Below, in pieces: positions 35,285 through 45,946 of a stretch of 64,000 bases of DNA. The notes under the pieces were generated by a model, which was not told the DNA's origin, did no database searches, and saw only the letters and a list, made by a program, of their open reading frames with translations. How positions within the stretch are numbered: position 1 is the first letter of the stretch; each line of letters starts with the position of its first letter. Origin of the DNA: CAVSIS01 sp963814875 (GTDB lineage: Bacteria; Acidobacteriota; Thermoanaerobaculia; Thermoanaerobaculales; Sulfomarinibacteraceae); NCBI GenBank assembly GCA_963814875.1, contig CAWFFJ010000019.1, positions 62,001-126,000 of the forward strand, given 5' to 3'. Position numbers and translations under genes: made by a program.

Positions 35285-36541
35285 CTACGTCAGCGTCTCC
35301 GGCGGGTGGAACGTCGGCATGATGTCGTTCAGCACCCGGATGACGTCGCGCGCGATCGTCTTCTCCTCGTTGGTCGGCACGACCATCGCTTTGACCCCCG
35401 AAGTGGGCGTGCTGATCTCAGCCTCCGCACCTCGGACTGAGGCGTTGACGTCGCGGTCGAGCTCGAGGCCCATGTACTCGAGCCCACTGAGAGCGGCCTC
35501 GCGGACCTCGGGAGAGTTTTCTCCGATGCCACCCGTGAAGAACACGGCATCGACGCCGCCCATCGCCGCAGTGTATGCGCCGATGTACTTCTTCACGCGG
35601 TAGCAGAACATCCGAAACGCGACATCGGCGCGCTGGTTGCCGGAGGCCCTCGCCGCAAGGATCTCGCGCATGTCAGACGAAACCCCGGAGATCCCGTACA
35701 TCCCCGAGTGCTTGTTGAGCATGGTGTTGCACTGGTGGAGGGTCATCTCCTCCATCGCAATCAGCCACGGGATGATCGCCGGGTCCATGTCGCCCGACCG
35801 GGTGCCCATCAGCAGCCCTTCGAGCGGGGTGAACCCCATCGAGGTGTCGATGCTCCTGCCGTGGTCGATCGCCGCGAGCGAGCAGCCGTTGCCGAGGTGG
35901 ATCGTGATCAGGCGGCGGTCCTCCCGCTCCCAGCCGAGCAGCTGGCAGCCGCGGAACGCGACGTACCTGTGCGAGGTTCCATGGAAGCCGTACCGCCTCA
36001 GGTGGTGCTTCTTGTAGAACTGGAAGGGAATGCCGTACAGGAAGGCGTGCGCGGGCATGGTCTGGTGGAAGGCGGTGTCGAAGACCGCCACGTGCGGCAC
36101 ATCGGGCAGCGCCTGGTGGGCGGCGCGGTAACCGCGCAGGTTGGGCGGATTGTGCAGCGGCGCCAGCACGGAGCAGGCCTCGATCCTCGACACCACCTCG
36201 GGAGTGATCAGCACCGACGAGGCGAACTCCTCGCCGCCGTGTACCATGCGGTGCCCGACCGCGCCGATGTCGGTGACCTTCTCGAGGATGCCGTGCTCGG
36301 GGTCGGCCAGCAGGCGCAGCGCCCAGTCGATCGCCGCGCGGTGCTCGAGGATTTCCCGGTAGTCCTGGAACTGCTTTCGGCCCGGGATGCTGAGCACGAG
36401 CCTGGAGTCGGAGAGCCCGATCTTCTCGACCAGGCCGATCGCCAAGGTCAGGTCGTTGTGGGCGTTCATCCGTTCGAGGTCGGTCTCGATGACTTGGAAC
36501 TTGACCGAAGACGATCCACTGTTGAGCACAAGGACCTTCAT
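35285..36541 (-). CDS. ackA: acetate kinase
   Basis: 418 aa. Reversible ATP + acetate = ADP + acetyl phosphate, in the cytoplasm. It shows the ASKHA pattern from the first residues: MKVLVLNSGSSSVKFQ, GHRMVHGGE, VFDTAFHQTMP, RYGFHGTSHRYVA, HLGNGCSLAAI, GTRSGDMDP, FTGGIGENSPEVRE. GGAGGGAG sits just before the ATG. It follows the hydroxyacyl-CoA dehydrogenase by 34 nt, so they are probably cotranscribed. No phosphotransacetylase (pta) is next to it. Confidence 0.96.
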   Translation of the reverse strand: MKVLVLNSGSSSVKFQVIETDLERMNAHNDLTLAIGLVEKIGLSDSRLVLSIPGRKQFQDYREILEHRAAIDWALRLLADPEHGILEKVTDIGAVGHRMVHGGEEFASSVLITPEVVSRIEACSVLAPLHNPPNLRGYRAAHQALPDVPHVAVFDTAFHQTMPAHAFLYGIPFQFYKKHHLRRYGFHGTSHRYVAFRGCQLLGWEREDRRLITIHLGNGCSLAAIDHGRSIDTSMGFTPLEGLLMGTRSGDMDPAIIPWLIAMEEMTLHQCNTMLNKHSGMYGISGVSSDMREILAARASGNQRADVAFRMFCYRVKKYIGAYTAAMGGVDAVFFTGGIGENSPEVREAALSGLEYMGLELDRDVNASVRGAEAEISTPTSGVKAMVVPTNEEKTIARDVIRVLNDIMPTFHPPETLT

Positions 36542-36575
36542 GACGCTCCCTCCGCGGGCCCGCCCGGACTGTCGA

Positions 36576-37484
36576 TCAGGCCATGCCGGGGCGGTCGTCC
36601 GCCAAGCGGTCGAGACGGCGGCGGTTCTTATCGTAGGTGAAGAACCCGCGCCCCGTGCGGGCCCCGAACAGACCCGCCCGTACCAGGCGCTTGAGCAGCG
36701 GGCACGGACGGAACCGCGGCTCTCCCGACTCGTGATAGAGGTGCTGCAGCCAGTTCAGCACCTTGTCGAGGCCGACTCGGTCGGCCCACTCGAGCGGCCC
36801 GGTGCGGAAGTCGAACCCGAGCTTGAGCGCCAGGTCGACGTCGGCCGCCTCGGCGACCCCCTCCATCACCACGTGCATCGCCTCGTTGACCAGGGGCAGC
36901 ACCACTCGCGTGGTGACGAAGCCCGGCATCTCGAAGACCTTGATCGGCACCTTGCCGAGCAGACGGGCGAAGGCGACTGCGTGCTCGAGCGACTCATCCG
37001 AGGTCAGCTGGCCGCGCACCACCTCGATCACGCGCGTCGACGTAACCGGGTAGAGGAAGTGCATGCCCAGGATGCGTTCGGGCCGATTGCAGGATGCCGC
37101 AAGCTCGGTGATCGAGAGCGTCGAGGTGTTGATAACGATCGGGTTGTCGCGCGGCATCAAGGAATCGAGCTGCTTCAGGATCTCGGCCTTGATGTCGTGG
37201 TCCTCCTGGACGGTCTCGATGGCGAGGTCGCACTCGGCCGCGCAGTCGAACTGGGTCACCCAGTGGATGCGGGACAGGATCGCCTTCTTCTCCGACTCAG
37301 TGCGGTCGAAGCGCGCGATCGAGTGGTTGAGCTCGGCCTCGAGCTCGCGCCGACACTGCTCGGCGCGCTCCATCGAGATCTCCTTCAGACAGACGTTGAG
37401 GCCCTCCTGGGCCGCCTTGGTGGCGATGGAACGACCCATCATCCCAGCGCCGATGATCGCGACGGAATGCAGCTCCCAACTCAT
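36576..37484 (-). CDS. 3-hydroxyacyl-CoA dehydrogenase (3-hydroxybutyryl-CoA type)
   Basis: 302 aa. NAD-binding motif at the N-terminus (VAIIGAGMMGRSIATKAAQEG), catalytic His in ILGMHFLYPV, substrate-side NTSTLSITELA, and C-terminal helical domain with ADRVGLDKVL and GLFGARTGRGFFTYD. It oxidises 3-hydroxyacyl-CoA (or reduces acetoacetyl-CoA), typically in butanoate/PHB or beta-oxidation metabolism. With acetate kinase next, a link to acetyl-CoA/acyl-CoA overflow is plausible. TAGACT lies 7 nt before the ATG; it is divergent to the TlpA gene. Confidence 0.92.
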   Translation of the reverse strand: MSWELHSVAIIGAGMMGRSIATKAAQEGLNVCLKEISMERAEQCRRELEAELNHSIARFDRTESEKKAILSRIHWVTQFDCAAECDLAIETVQEDHDIKAEILKQLDSLMPRDNPIVINTSTLSITELAASCNRPERILGMHFLYPVTSTRVIEVVRGQLTSDESLEHAVAFARLLGKVPIKVFEMPGFVTTRVVLPLVNEAMHVVMEGVAEAADVDLALKLGFDFRTGPLEWADRVGLDKVLNWLQHLYHESGEPRFRPCPLLKRLVRAGLFGARTGRGFFTYDKNRRRLDRLADDRPGMA

Positions 37485-37491
37485 GGCGCGA

Positions 37492-37497
37492 AGTCTA
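37492..37497 (-). promoter_or_regulatory. -10 box TAGACT before the hydroxyacyl-CoA dehydrogenase
   Basis: TAGACT with 7 nt to ATG 37484. Part of a 107-nt divergent regulatory region with the tlpA promoter. Confidence 0.45.
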
Positions 37498-37556
37498 GCA
37501 TAGGACTTGTGAAATTATGCGCAAGCACTGCTCAGTTCCGCCCAAAGGCGTCATTG

Positions 37557-37585
37557 TTGTGGGAACTACGAGGCTCCCGTATCAT
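37557..37585 (+). promoter_or_regulatory. promoter TTGTGG-N17-TATCAT before the TlpA gene
   Basis: -35 TTGTGG (37557-37562), 17-nt spacer, -10 TATCAT (37580-37585), then 6 nt to ATG 37592. One of the clearest examples of the leaderless promoter pattern in this window. Confidence 0.6.
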
Positions 37586-37591
37586 GCCGGC

Positions 37592-38098
37592 ATGAGAGGG
37601 CGCCTGGCTTTCGTTGTGCTGGCTGTGGTTGCGAGCGCTGTCCTGGCGAGCGCGGCCGAGCACCCCATGTTCCCCGCTGTCGCCGTGATCTCCCTCGACG
37701 ACGGCTCCGCGATCGATGTTGCCAGCTTCCGGGGCAGGCCCGTGCTGATGACCTTCTGGGCGAGCTGGTGCGGGCCGTGCCGGCTCGAGATGCCGGAGCT
37801 CAAGCGCCTCTACGACGAGCTCGCGGGCCGCGGCTTCGTCTTTCTTCCGGTCACGATGGACGACTCCAATGAGGCTGCACTGGAGTTCCTCAAAAAGACC
37901 GGATTGGCGTTGCCCGTGTACCGGATGAGCGACCGCGACCTCCGCACCGTGCGCGTGCGGGCGCTGCCGACGAGCTTTCTGATCGGTGCCGACGGGCGTG
38001 CGGTCCAGGTTTACGAGGGCTACTCTCCGGGCATGGCCGGTCAGGTGCGGGCCCGCGTGCTCGAGATGCTCGGTGCCGCACCGGCCGCGATGCCCTGA
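37592..38098 (+). CDS. TlpA/ResA-like thioredoxin
   Basis: 168 aa. N-terminal signal/anchor (RLAFVVLAVVASAVLASAA), then a thioredoxin fold with the redox CxxC in FWASWCGPCRLEMPELK and the cis-Pro loop RALPTSFLIG. Works in the periplasm, often as reductant for apocytochrome c or copper-site assembly, which would suit the cytochrome-rich gene set. Followed after 6 nt by a hypothetical gene, so a two-gene operon is likely. Confidence 0.9.
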   Translation: MRGRLAFVVLAVVASAVLASAAEHPMFPAVAVISLDDGSAIDVASFRGRPVLMTFWASWCGPCRLEMPELKRLYDELAGRGFVFLPVTMDDSNEAALEFLKKTGLALPVYRMSDRDLRTVRVRALPTSFLIGADGRAVQVYEGYSPGMAGQVRARVLEMLGAAPAAMP

Positions 38099-38104
38099 AG
38101 GCGC

Positions 38105-38959
38105 ATGTCGCCCGCCACCCGCAGCTGCACCATCCGACGCGCCGCCGACCTGCTGGCGGTTGTGGGTCTCGCCCTGCTCTCCGGAGGATGGAGCGGCACT
38201 ACCATCCGTCACGTCGCGTGGAAGGCGGTCGACTTCTTTCCGCCAGACCTCGCCGAGCAGGTGCGCCGCAACCACCGCCGCTACGATGCCGGCATCCGGC
38301 GCGGCCTGGCCGCACCGCCCGCCTGGCGGGCGGGCGAACCCGGCAGCCTCGAGGCCGCCCTGCTCGACCAGTCGACCCGGTGCCGCGACGACCTGCTGCG
38401 CCCGATCCCACTCGACGACCTGGTCGAGGAGCTCGGCGTGCTCGCGGTGCGCGTGCTCGATGCCAACGATCCGCTGGCGGTGGCTCATGGAGATCCCCGC
38501 GAGCCCGAGTACGCCGGTGCCTACCAGGCGTACACCGACTCCGTCCGCGGGCGCCTCCGGCTGGTCTACTACGGCCGCGATATCGATCTCACCGGGACAG
38601 GCGGCCTCCACTCTGCGGTGAGTGCCATCATCGCCCGCAGCCGCACCCTCTACCCCTTCGTCGGCGACGAGTTCTTCCGTGGCGGCCAGCTGCGCGACTG
38701 GCACGCCTTCGACGACCGCTCGGTCGCTTTCGGCGTTGCGGCGGTCGCCCTGTCGCGCGCGATGTCTGACCTCGCCAACTTCAGCCAGTGGATCTGGCGA
38801 TCGGGCGGAGGCCTCGTCCCGCCGCCCCCGCCAACACCGGCAGGTCACGTCGGCCCGACGGTCACGGTGATGCTCGGCGGCGGTTTCCCCGAGCGTGACA
38901 AGCAGAGCTCCGGCCAACCCGCCATCCCACGCCGTAGCCTGAGCCTCCCACCGCCATAG
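38105..38959 (+). CDS. hypothetical secreted or anchored helical protein
   Basis: 284 aa. A weak N-terminal hydrophobic segment (AADLLAVVGLALLSGGW) is followed by a mostly helical domain with scattered His/Asp. The segments IRHVAWKAVDFFPPDLAEQVRRNHRRYDAGIRRG and EELGVLAVRVLDANDPL faintly recall zinc-dependent phospholipase C/P1 nuclease proteins, but the metal ligands are not complete enough to say so. The C-terminus from ~238 is Pro-rich and disordered. Directly downstream of the TlpA gene. Confidence 0.55.
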   Translation: MSPATRSCTIRRAADLLAVVGLALLSGGWSGTTIRHVAWKAVDFFPPDLAEQVRRNHRRYDAGIRRGLAAPPAWRAGEPGSLEAALLDQSTRCRDDLLRPIPLDDLVEELGVLAVRVLDANDPLAVAHGDPREPEYAGAYQAYTDSVRGRLRLVYYGRDIDLTGTGGLHSAVSAIIARSRTLYPFVGDEFFRGGQLRDWHAFDDRSVAFGVAAVALSRAMSDLANFSQWIWRSGGGLVPPPPPTPAGHVGPTVTVMLGGGFPERDKQSSGQPAIPRRSLSLPPP

Positions 38960-38964
38960 TCTTC

Positions 38965-39042
38965 ACCACAGAGACACAGAGAATCACAGAGCCGCCCAGC
39001 CAATCCAGGGAGGCGGGTGGGGGGCCTCTGTGCCTCTGTGGT
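38965..39042. repeat. ACCACAGAG inverted-repeat element, copy 2
   Basis: The left arm ACCACAGAGACACAGAG and the right arm GCCTCTGTGCCTCTGTGGTT are inverted relative to each other around ~40 nt. It exactly fills the gap between two convergent genes; its right end touches the stop codon of the threonine aldolase. Confidence 0.75.
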
Positions 39043-40087
39043 TCAGAACTTGCCGAGCAGGCGGCCGACCGCGGCTGCGGCGCGCTCGACGTCGGCCATC
39101 GAGACCTGGTAGTGGGTCACCATCCGGATGCTGTCGCGCCCCAGGGCGTGCACCAGCACACCCTCCTCGGCCAGTGCGGAGGCCAGCGCCGCGGCATCCA
39201 GCTTCGCGCCGGCCGAGACCTTGAGGAAGACGATATTGGTCTCGACCGCGGCTGGGTCGATCTCGATCCCGGGCACCTCCGCCAGCAACTCTGCCAAGCG
39301 GTGAGCGGTCGCATGGTCCTCGCCGAGCCTCGGCAGCATCTCATCGAGGGCAACCAGCCCCGCCGCGGCGATCACGCCGACCTGGCGCATGCCGCCGCCG
39401 AACATCTTGCGGATCCGCCGCGCTTCGACAATCGCTGCAAGCTCGCCCACGAGCAGCGACCCGACCGGAGCTGCGAGCCCCTTGGAAAGGCAGAACATGA
39501 CCGTATCGCAACCCTCGCAGAGCTCGGCCGGCAGAGACGCCGGCTGCGAGAGCGGCATTGTGGACGCGGGCGCCGTCGAGGTGGACGGGCAGGCCGTGGC
39601 GTTTCGCTGTCGCGACCAGCTCCCGCATCCTCGCGGGCGGCGTCACCCGTCCGCCCGCCAGGTTGTGCGTATTCTCGAGCACGACCAGCGAGGTCGGCGT
39701 CCGGTAACCGGCCTTGGGCTGGATCGCACCCTCGAGGTCGCTCGGGGAGAGAATCCCGTCGCGGGTCGAGACCGGCCGCGGCAGCGCGCCGGAAAGCGCC
39801 GCCATCGCGCCCATCTCAAAGTTGAAGACGTGGCTCCCCGCCTCGGCGACGACCTCGCTGCCAGCACGGCAGTGCAGGTGGATCGCGATCTGGTTGCCCA
39901 TCGTGCCGGAAGGCACGAACATGCCGGACTCGCGGCCGAGCAGTGCGGCGCCGCACTCCTCCAGACGGCGGACCGTGGGGTCTTCGCCGTAGACGTCGTC
40001 GCCGACATCCGCATGGGCCATGGCCTCACGCATGCTGGGGGTTGGCTGTGTTACCGTATCGGACCGAAGATCGACGGTGGCACTCAT
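39043..40087 (-). pseudogene. low-specificity L-threonine aldolase, frameshifted
   Basis: A PLP enzyme cleaving L-threonine to glycine and acetaldehyde. The N-terminal part from ATG 40087 (TVDLRSDTVTQPTPSMREAMAHADVGDDVYGEDPTV...VHLDGARVHNAALAAGVS) is in one frame. The C-terminal part (PAELCEGCDTVMFCLSKGLAAPVGSLLVG...) is in another. The junction is near 39532, where one extra base after GGC GTC TCT breaks the frame; removing it restores a continuous family-length protein (~347 aa) with the PLP-lysine in CLSKGLAAP. Everything else is intact, so this is either a recent mutation or a sequencing/assembly error. Confidence 0.85.
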
Positions 40088-40095
40088 GGTCCGGT

Positions 40096-40101
40096 ATTCT
40101 A
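40096..40101 (-). promoter_or_regulatory. -10 box TAGAAT before the threonine aldolase
   Basis: TAGAAT, 8 nt before ATG 40087. It lies back-to-back with the actA promoter in a 63-nt divergent region. Confidence 0.45.
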
Positions 40102-40113
40102 CTCCCTGAACGC

Positions 40114-40142
40114 TTGACTTCCGCTTCCGGGATAGCTAGGAT
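40114..40142 (+). promoter_or_regulatory. promoter TTGACT-N17-TAGGAT of the act-cox operon
   Basis: -35 TTGACT (40114-40119), spacer 17 nt, -10 TAGGAT (40137-40142), then 8 nt to ATG 40151. Best-matching sigma-70-type promoter in the window, driving a ~13.5-kb respiratory operon with almost no 5' leader. Confidence 0.65.
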
Positions 40143-40150
40143 TCATTCTC

Positions 40151-40806
<656 letters not shown>

Positions 40807-40819
<13 letters not shown>

Positions 40820-43800
40820 ACCGACGCCAGTCCGCCCGCACCTCCTGGCGGAGCCTCGACGAGTTGGCCCAGACGCCGGAGTTTCAGCAGATGGTGAGCC
40901 GGGAGTTCCCCAACGACTCCTGGGACACCCTGCCTCCGGCGACCCGAAGGCAGTTCCTGAAGGTCATGGGCGCCTCGCTCGCGCTCGCCGGGCTCACCGC
41001 ATGCCGCTGGCCGGAGGAGGAGATCGTCCCCTTCGCCCACCGCCCCGAGGACCGGGTGCCGGGCGAACCACGGCGGTTTGCCACCTCGTACGAGCTCGGC
41101 GGCGCCGCCTTCGGGCTCCTGCTGACCAGCAACGACGGTCGGCCGACGAAGGTCGAAGGCAACCCGCTCCACCCGGACAGCCTCGGCGCCGCCACGGCAC
41201 AGCTCCAGGCAACGGTGCTCGAGGTCTGGGACCCCGACCGCAGCCGGACGCCGGTAGAACGCCGCAGTGGTCAGTCGGTTCCATCCGGCTGGACCCAGTG
41301 GGACGCGTTTGCCGGCGACCACTTCGCCGAGCTGCGCAAGGCTGGAGGCCGCGGCCTGGCGGTGCTCGCCGAGCCGTCGTCGTCTCCCACCCTGGCGAGG
41401 CTGCGGAGCCGGCTCCGCGAGGTGATGCCCGAGGCCGCGTGGATCGAGTACCAGGCGATCTCCCGCGATGCCGAGCGCGAGGCCACCCGGATGGCGTTCG
41501 GCCGGCCGCTGCGGCTGATCCCACGGCTTGACCGGGCGCGGGTGGTGGCCTGCATCGACGCCGACCCGCTGGTCGACCACCCGGCGGCGGTCGCGCTCGC
41601 CCGTCAGTTCGCCGGCCGCCGTCAGCCCGACCCGGCCAGGTTCAACCGGCTGTGGGTCGCGGAGGGCGGCTACACCAGCACCGGAGCAGTCGCCGACCAC
41701 CGGCTCGCTCTCGCAGCGAGCGCCGCGCCCCGCCTTCTCGCCGAGCTCGCCCGCGAGCTGGAATCGGTCCACGGAATCACACTGCCCCGCGAGGCCGCGG
41801 GCCTCGCGAAAAGAACTCGAGCAGTACGCGCGAGCGAGACCGAGCACGCATTCATCGCCGGGCTCGCGCGCGACCTCGCCGCTGCGCGCGGCGAAGGCGT
41901 GATCCTCGTCGGCACTCGGCAGCCGCCCGCGGCGATCGCGCTCTCGCTGGCGCTGAACCATGCACTAGGTAACATCGGCGCAGGGGTGGCCCTGGTCGAG
42001 GACCCCGAGCCGGATCGTCCAACCCATCTCGAGGCGATCGCCCAACTGGCACGGCGTCTCGAGGCCGGTGAGGTCGGCACGCTCGTCGTGATCGGAGGCA
42101 ACCCCGCCTACGATGCACCGGCCGATCTGAAGTTCGCGGACGCCATCGCCAAGGCAGCGACGGTCGTTCGGGTCAGCCTCACCGCCGACGAAACCGCCGC
42201 CCTCGCCAACTGGCATCTCCCGATGGCGCACGCTTACGAGGCGTGGGGGGACGGACGCGCCTGGGACGGCACCCTGACCCTGCGCCAGCCCCTGATCGAA
42301 CCCCTCTACGGCGGCCGCAGCGACCTCGAGCTGGTCGCCGCACTGCTCGGTGAAGCCAAGGTCAAGGGCTACGACCTCGTCCGGACAACCCACCTTTCGG
42401 CTGGCGGGCCCGACTTCGAGCGCTGGTGGCGGCGCGCGCTGCATGACGGCGTCGTCGACGGCACCGCGTGGTCCGAGGTCACGCGGGCGGCCCTCGACCC
42501 GGAGGGCCTGGATGCTGCGGCGACCGCCTACGACACCTTGCTCACCGCTCCCGGCCCCTCGGCCCAGGCCCCGGAGCTCGTCCTGGTCGCCGACCCTCGG
42601 GTCCGCGACGGGCGCTTCGCCAACCTGGGCTGGCTCCAGGAGCTGCCCGATGCGTTCACCAAGATCACCTGGGACAACGCGCTCCTGGCGTCGCCCGCAA
42701 CCGCCCGCGAGCTCGGCCTGGCCGACGGCGAGGTGGTCGCGGTCTCCTCCGGTGGGGTCTCGGTCGAGCTGCCGCTGTACGTCGTTCCCGGCGCTGCGCG
42801 CTACTGCCTCACCGCGTCCCTCGGCTACGGACGCACCCGGGCTGGCGAGGTCGGCACCGGCGTCGGCGTCGATCTCTACCCGATGCGCACCACCGCCCGG
42901 CCACACCTGCTCACCAGCGTGTCGGTCCGCGGCACCGGCCGCCGAGAACGGCTTGCCACGACCCAGGATCACTTTGCGATCGACCGCCGCGGCTTCGAGG
43001 CGCGCAACCTGCGCATTGGCGAGCTCGCCCGGGAAGCGTCTCTCGACGAGTACCTCGCCGACCCCGAGGTCATCCACCACGAGGACCACCATCCGCCCCT
43101 GGTCTCGCTGTGGCGCGAGCACACCTACGAGGGCGAGCAGTGGGGCATGGCGATCGACCTCGGCAGCTGTATCGGCTGCAACGCCTGCATCGTCGCCTGC
43201 CAGGCGGAGAACAACATCCCGGTGGTCGGCCGCCAGCAGGTCATCAACCAGCGCGAGATGCAGTGGATCCGCCTCGACCGCTACTTCCGCACCCCCGAGG
43301 GTCTCGGCCCCGACGAGGTCGACGACGCCGAGGTCGCCTTCCAGCCGGTCGCATGCGTCCAGTGCGAGATGGCCCCGTGCGAGCAGGTGTGCCCGGTCGC
43401 GGCGACCCAGCACACCAACGACGGCCTCAACGCGATGGTCTACAACCGCTGCGTCGGCACCCGCTACTGCTCCAACAACTGCCCGTTCAAGGTCCGGCGG
43501 TTCAACTTCTTCAACTACCACAAGCATCTGACCACGATCGAGCAGATGCAGTACAACCCCGACGTCACAGTCCGCTCGCGCGGCGTGATGGAGAAGTGCA
43601 CCTACTGCGTCCAGCGCATCGAGGCCGTGCGCATCACGGCAAAGAACGACCGTCGCCCGATCGCGGACGGTGAGATCGTCCCCGCCTGCGCCCAGACCTG
43701 TCCGAGCCGGGCGATCGTGTTCGGCAACCTCAACGACCCGACCAGCGAGGTCGCGCGTCTGCGCGAGGACCACCGCGCGTACGCCACCCTCGCCGAGCTC

Positions 43801-43884
43801 AACATCAAGCCGCGCACCCACTACCTCGCGCGCCTGCGCAACCCGGCCGGCGGTGCCGGGCACCACGGGGAGGAGTCGGCGTGA
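40807..43884 (+). CDS. actB: alternative complex III subunit ActB (molybdopterin-like + Fe-S)
   Basis: 1025 aa. A Tat-like region (RRQFLK at ~47-52, followed by SLALAGLTAC with a lipobox-type Cys66) precedes a CISM-superfamily molybdopterin-oxidoreductase-like domain (~80-700) that in this family binds no Mo. The C-terminal ferredoxin part (~770-1000) has cysteine clusters CIGCNACIVAC, CVQCEMAPCEQVC, CVGTRYCSNNC and CTYC..CAQTC, normally three [4Fe-4S] and one [3Fe-4S]. Fused ActB1-ActB2 as usual. The ATG 40807 is chosen by overlap with actA; the open frame upstream to 40657 is a shadow. Confidence 0.94.
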
Positions 43885-45371
43885 GCACCCTGAGCCCGAC
43901 CGCGCGAGAACCGCTCGCCTACCTCGACAACACGACCAACGACCCGACCCATCGGGCGCCGCTGATCGTCGGGGACAACGACTTCAACTCGATAACCAGC
44001 ACCGTCTGTGGCATCGTCGAGCGCAAGACGCCCAGAGCGTGGTGGATCGCCTTCGCCATCGCCTCCAGCGGGACCGCGATCCTGGTCTCGATGGTCACCT
44101 ACCTGATCTCGACCGGAGTCGGAGTGTGGGGCCTCAACATTCCGGTCGCCTGGGGCTTCGCGATCGTCAACTTCGTCTTCTGGGTCGGCATCGGCCACGC
44201 CGGCACGTTGATCTCGGCAATCCTGTTCCTGCTCCGGCAGAAGTGGCGGACCTCGATCAACCGCTTCGCCGAGGCGATGACCATCTTCGCCGTCGCCTGC
44301 GCGGGGATGTTCCCCGCGATCCACGTCGGCCGCGTCTGGGTCGCCTACTGGCTGTTCCCGATCCCCAACCAGATGCGGATGTGGCCCAACTTCCGCAGCC
44401 CGCTGCTGTGGGACGTGTTCGCGGTCTCGACCTATGCCATCGTCTCGGCCCTGTTCTGGTACATGGGCATGATTCCCGACCTCGCCACGGTGCGCGACCG
44501 GGCTCGGACCAAGGTCCGTCAGATCATCTACGGCGTCCTGGCCATGGGCTGGCGTGGTTCGAACCGCCACTGGCACCGCTTCGAGATGGCCTACCTGCTG
44601 CTCGCGGCCCTGGCGACGCCGCTGGTGCTGAGCGTGCACTCGGTGGTCAGCTTCGACTTCGCCGTCGCGCAGCTCCCCGGCTGGCACTCCACGATCTTTC
44701 CGCCCTACTTCGTCGCCGGCGCGATCTTCTCCGGGTTCGCGATGGTGATCACCCTGGTCATCCCCACCCGGGCGATCTTCGGTCTCCACGAGATCATCAC
44801 CGCTCGGCACCTCGAGAACATGGCGAAGATCCTGCTCGCGACCGGCATGATGGTCGGGTTCGGCTACTCGACCGAGTTCTTCATCGCCTGGTACAGCGGC
44901 AACCCCTACGAGGGCTTCACCTTCCTCAACCGCGCCTTCGGCCCCTACGCCTGGGCCTACTGGATCATGGTCACGTGCAACGTGCTCGTGCCGCAGATCT
45001 TCTGGTCGGCCAGAGCGCGCCGCAGCGTGGTCGTGCTGTGGATCGCGTCGGTCCTGGTCAACGTTGGCATGTGGTTCGAGCGCTTCGTGATCGTCGTCAG
45101 CTCCCTGAGCCGTGACTACCTGCCGTCGAGCTGGGGCTACTACACTCCGACCTGGGTCGACCTTCTCACGCTGTTCGGCTCGTTCGGCCTCTTCTTCACC
45201 CTGTTCCTGCTCTTCATCCGCTTCGCGCCGATGATCGGCATGGCCGAGGTCAAGGGCGTGATGCCGAGCGCGCACTTCGAACGCGACGGGCATCGAGGTC
45301 ACGGCGATTACCACGGCGAGATTCCCTCGCACCATCAGTTCGTCAGCTTCGTCAAGGAGGAGTCGTCGTGA
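43881..45371 (+). CDS. actC: alternative complex III subunit ActC (NrfD-like)
   Basis: 496 aa integral membrane protein with about ten helices, NrfD/PsrC type. The conserved start (DPTHRAPLIVGDNDFNSITSTVC) and the helices WWIAFAIASSGTAILVSMVTYLI, FVFWVGIGHAGTLISAILFLLRQKWR and HSVVSFDFAVAQLPGWHSTIFPPYFVAGAI match ActC. It holds a quinol-binding site. GTG start overlaps the actB stop (GTGA). Followed with 4-nt overlap by actD. Confidence 0.94.
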   Translation: MSTLSPTAREPLAYLDNTTNDPTHRAPLIVGDNDFNSITSTVCGIVERKTPRAWWIAFAIASSGTAILVSMVTYLISTGVGVWGLNIPVAWGFAIVNFVFWVGIGHAGTLISAILFLLRQKWRTSINRFAEAMTIFAVACAGMFPAIHVGRVWVAYWLFPIPNQMRMWPNFRSPLLWDVFAVSTYAIVSALFWYMGMIPDLATVRDRARTKVRQIIYGVLAMGWRGSNRHWHRFEMAYLLLAALATPLVLSVHSVVSFDFAVAQLPGWHSTIFPPYFVAGAIFSGFAMVITLVIPTRAIFGLHEIITARHLENMAKILLATGMMVGFGYSTEFFIAWYSGNPYEGFTFLNRAFGPYAWAYWIMVTCNVLVPQIFWSARARRSVVVLWIASVLVNVGMWFERFVIVVSSLSRDYLPSSWGYYTPTWVDLLTLFGSFGLFFTLFLLFIRFAPMIGMAEVKGVMPSAHFERDGHRGHGDYHGEIPSHHQFVSFVKEESS

Positions 45372-45946
45372 GCGACCAGACCTCTGCGACCACGCGAGCC
45401 GAGAGCACTCCCACGACCTACGGCTACATCGTCGAGTTCGACGACATCGACCTATTCCTCAACTCCGTCGAGAAGGTCCGGGACGCCGGCTTCACGCGCT
45501 GGGACGCCCACACGCCCTTCGTGGTCCACGGCCTCGACGACGCAATGGGCATCAAGCCGACCATTCTGCCGTACCTGGTGTTCGGGGGCGGTCTCACGGG
45601 GACCCTCGCCGGCATCGGGCTCCAGTGGTGGACCAACGCCGTCGACTACCCGTTCCTGATCAGCGGCAAACCCTACTTCAGCCTGCCCGCCAACATTCCG
45701 ATCGCCTTCGAGATGACGATCCTGTTCGCAGCGCTGACGAGCCTGATCGGTATGCTCGCGTTGAACGGGCTGCCCCAGCTGCACCACCCGCTGTTTACGA
45801 GCCGGCGCTTCAGGCGGGTGACCAACGACCGTTTCTTCATCTCGGTCGAGGCCGACGACCCGATGTTCAACGACCGTGCCACCCCCGAATTTTTGGCCTC
45901 CCTCGGCGGGCTCGCCGTCGAGCGGGTTGACGAGGAGGCGGAATGA
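45368..45946 (+). CDS. actD: alternative complex III subunit ActD (DUF3341)
   Basis: 192 aa. N-terminal soluble part (TYGYIVEFDDIDLFLNSVEKVRDAGFTRWDAHTPFVVHGLDDAMG) followed by two membrane helices (PYLVFGGGLTGTLAGIGLQWW and IPIAFEMTILFAALTSLIGMLAL) and a soluble C-terminal strand region (DRFFISVEADDPMF). Scaffold subunit of the complex. Overlaps actC and actE by 4 nt. Confidence 0.92.
   Translation: MSDQTSATTRAESTPTTYGYIVEFDDIDLFLNSVEKVRDAGFTRWDAHTPFVVHGLDDAMGIKPTILPYLVFGGGLTGTLAGIGLQWWTNAVDYPFLISGKPYFSLPANIPIAFEMTILFAALTSLIGMLALNGLPQLHHPLFTSRRFRRVTNDRFFISVEADDPMFNDRATPEFLASLGGLAVERVDEEAE

Noticed and set aside
41965..43866. 633-aa minus-strand open frame opposite actB
   Set aside because: Shadow of actB; no ribosome-binding site and no known motif.
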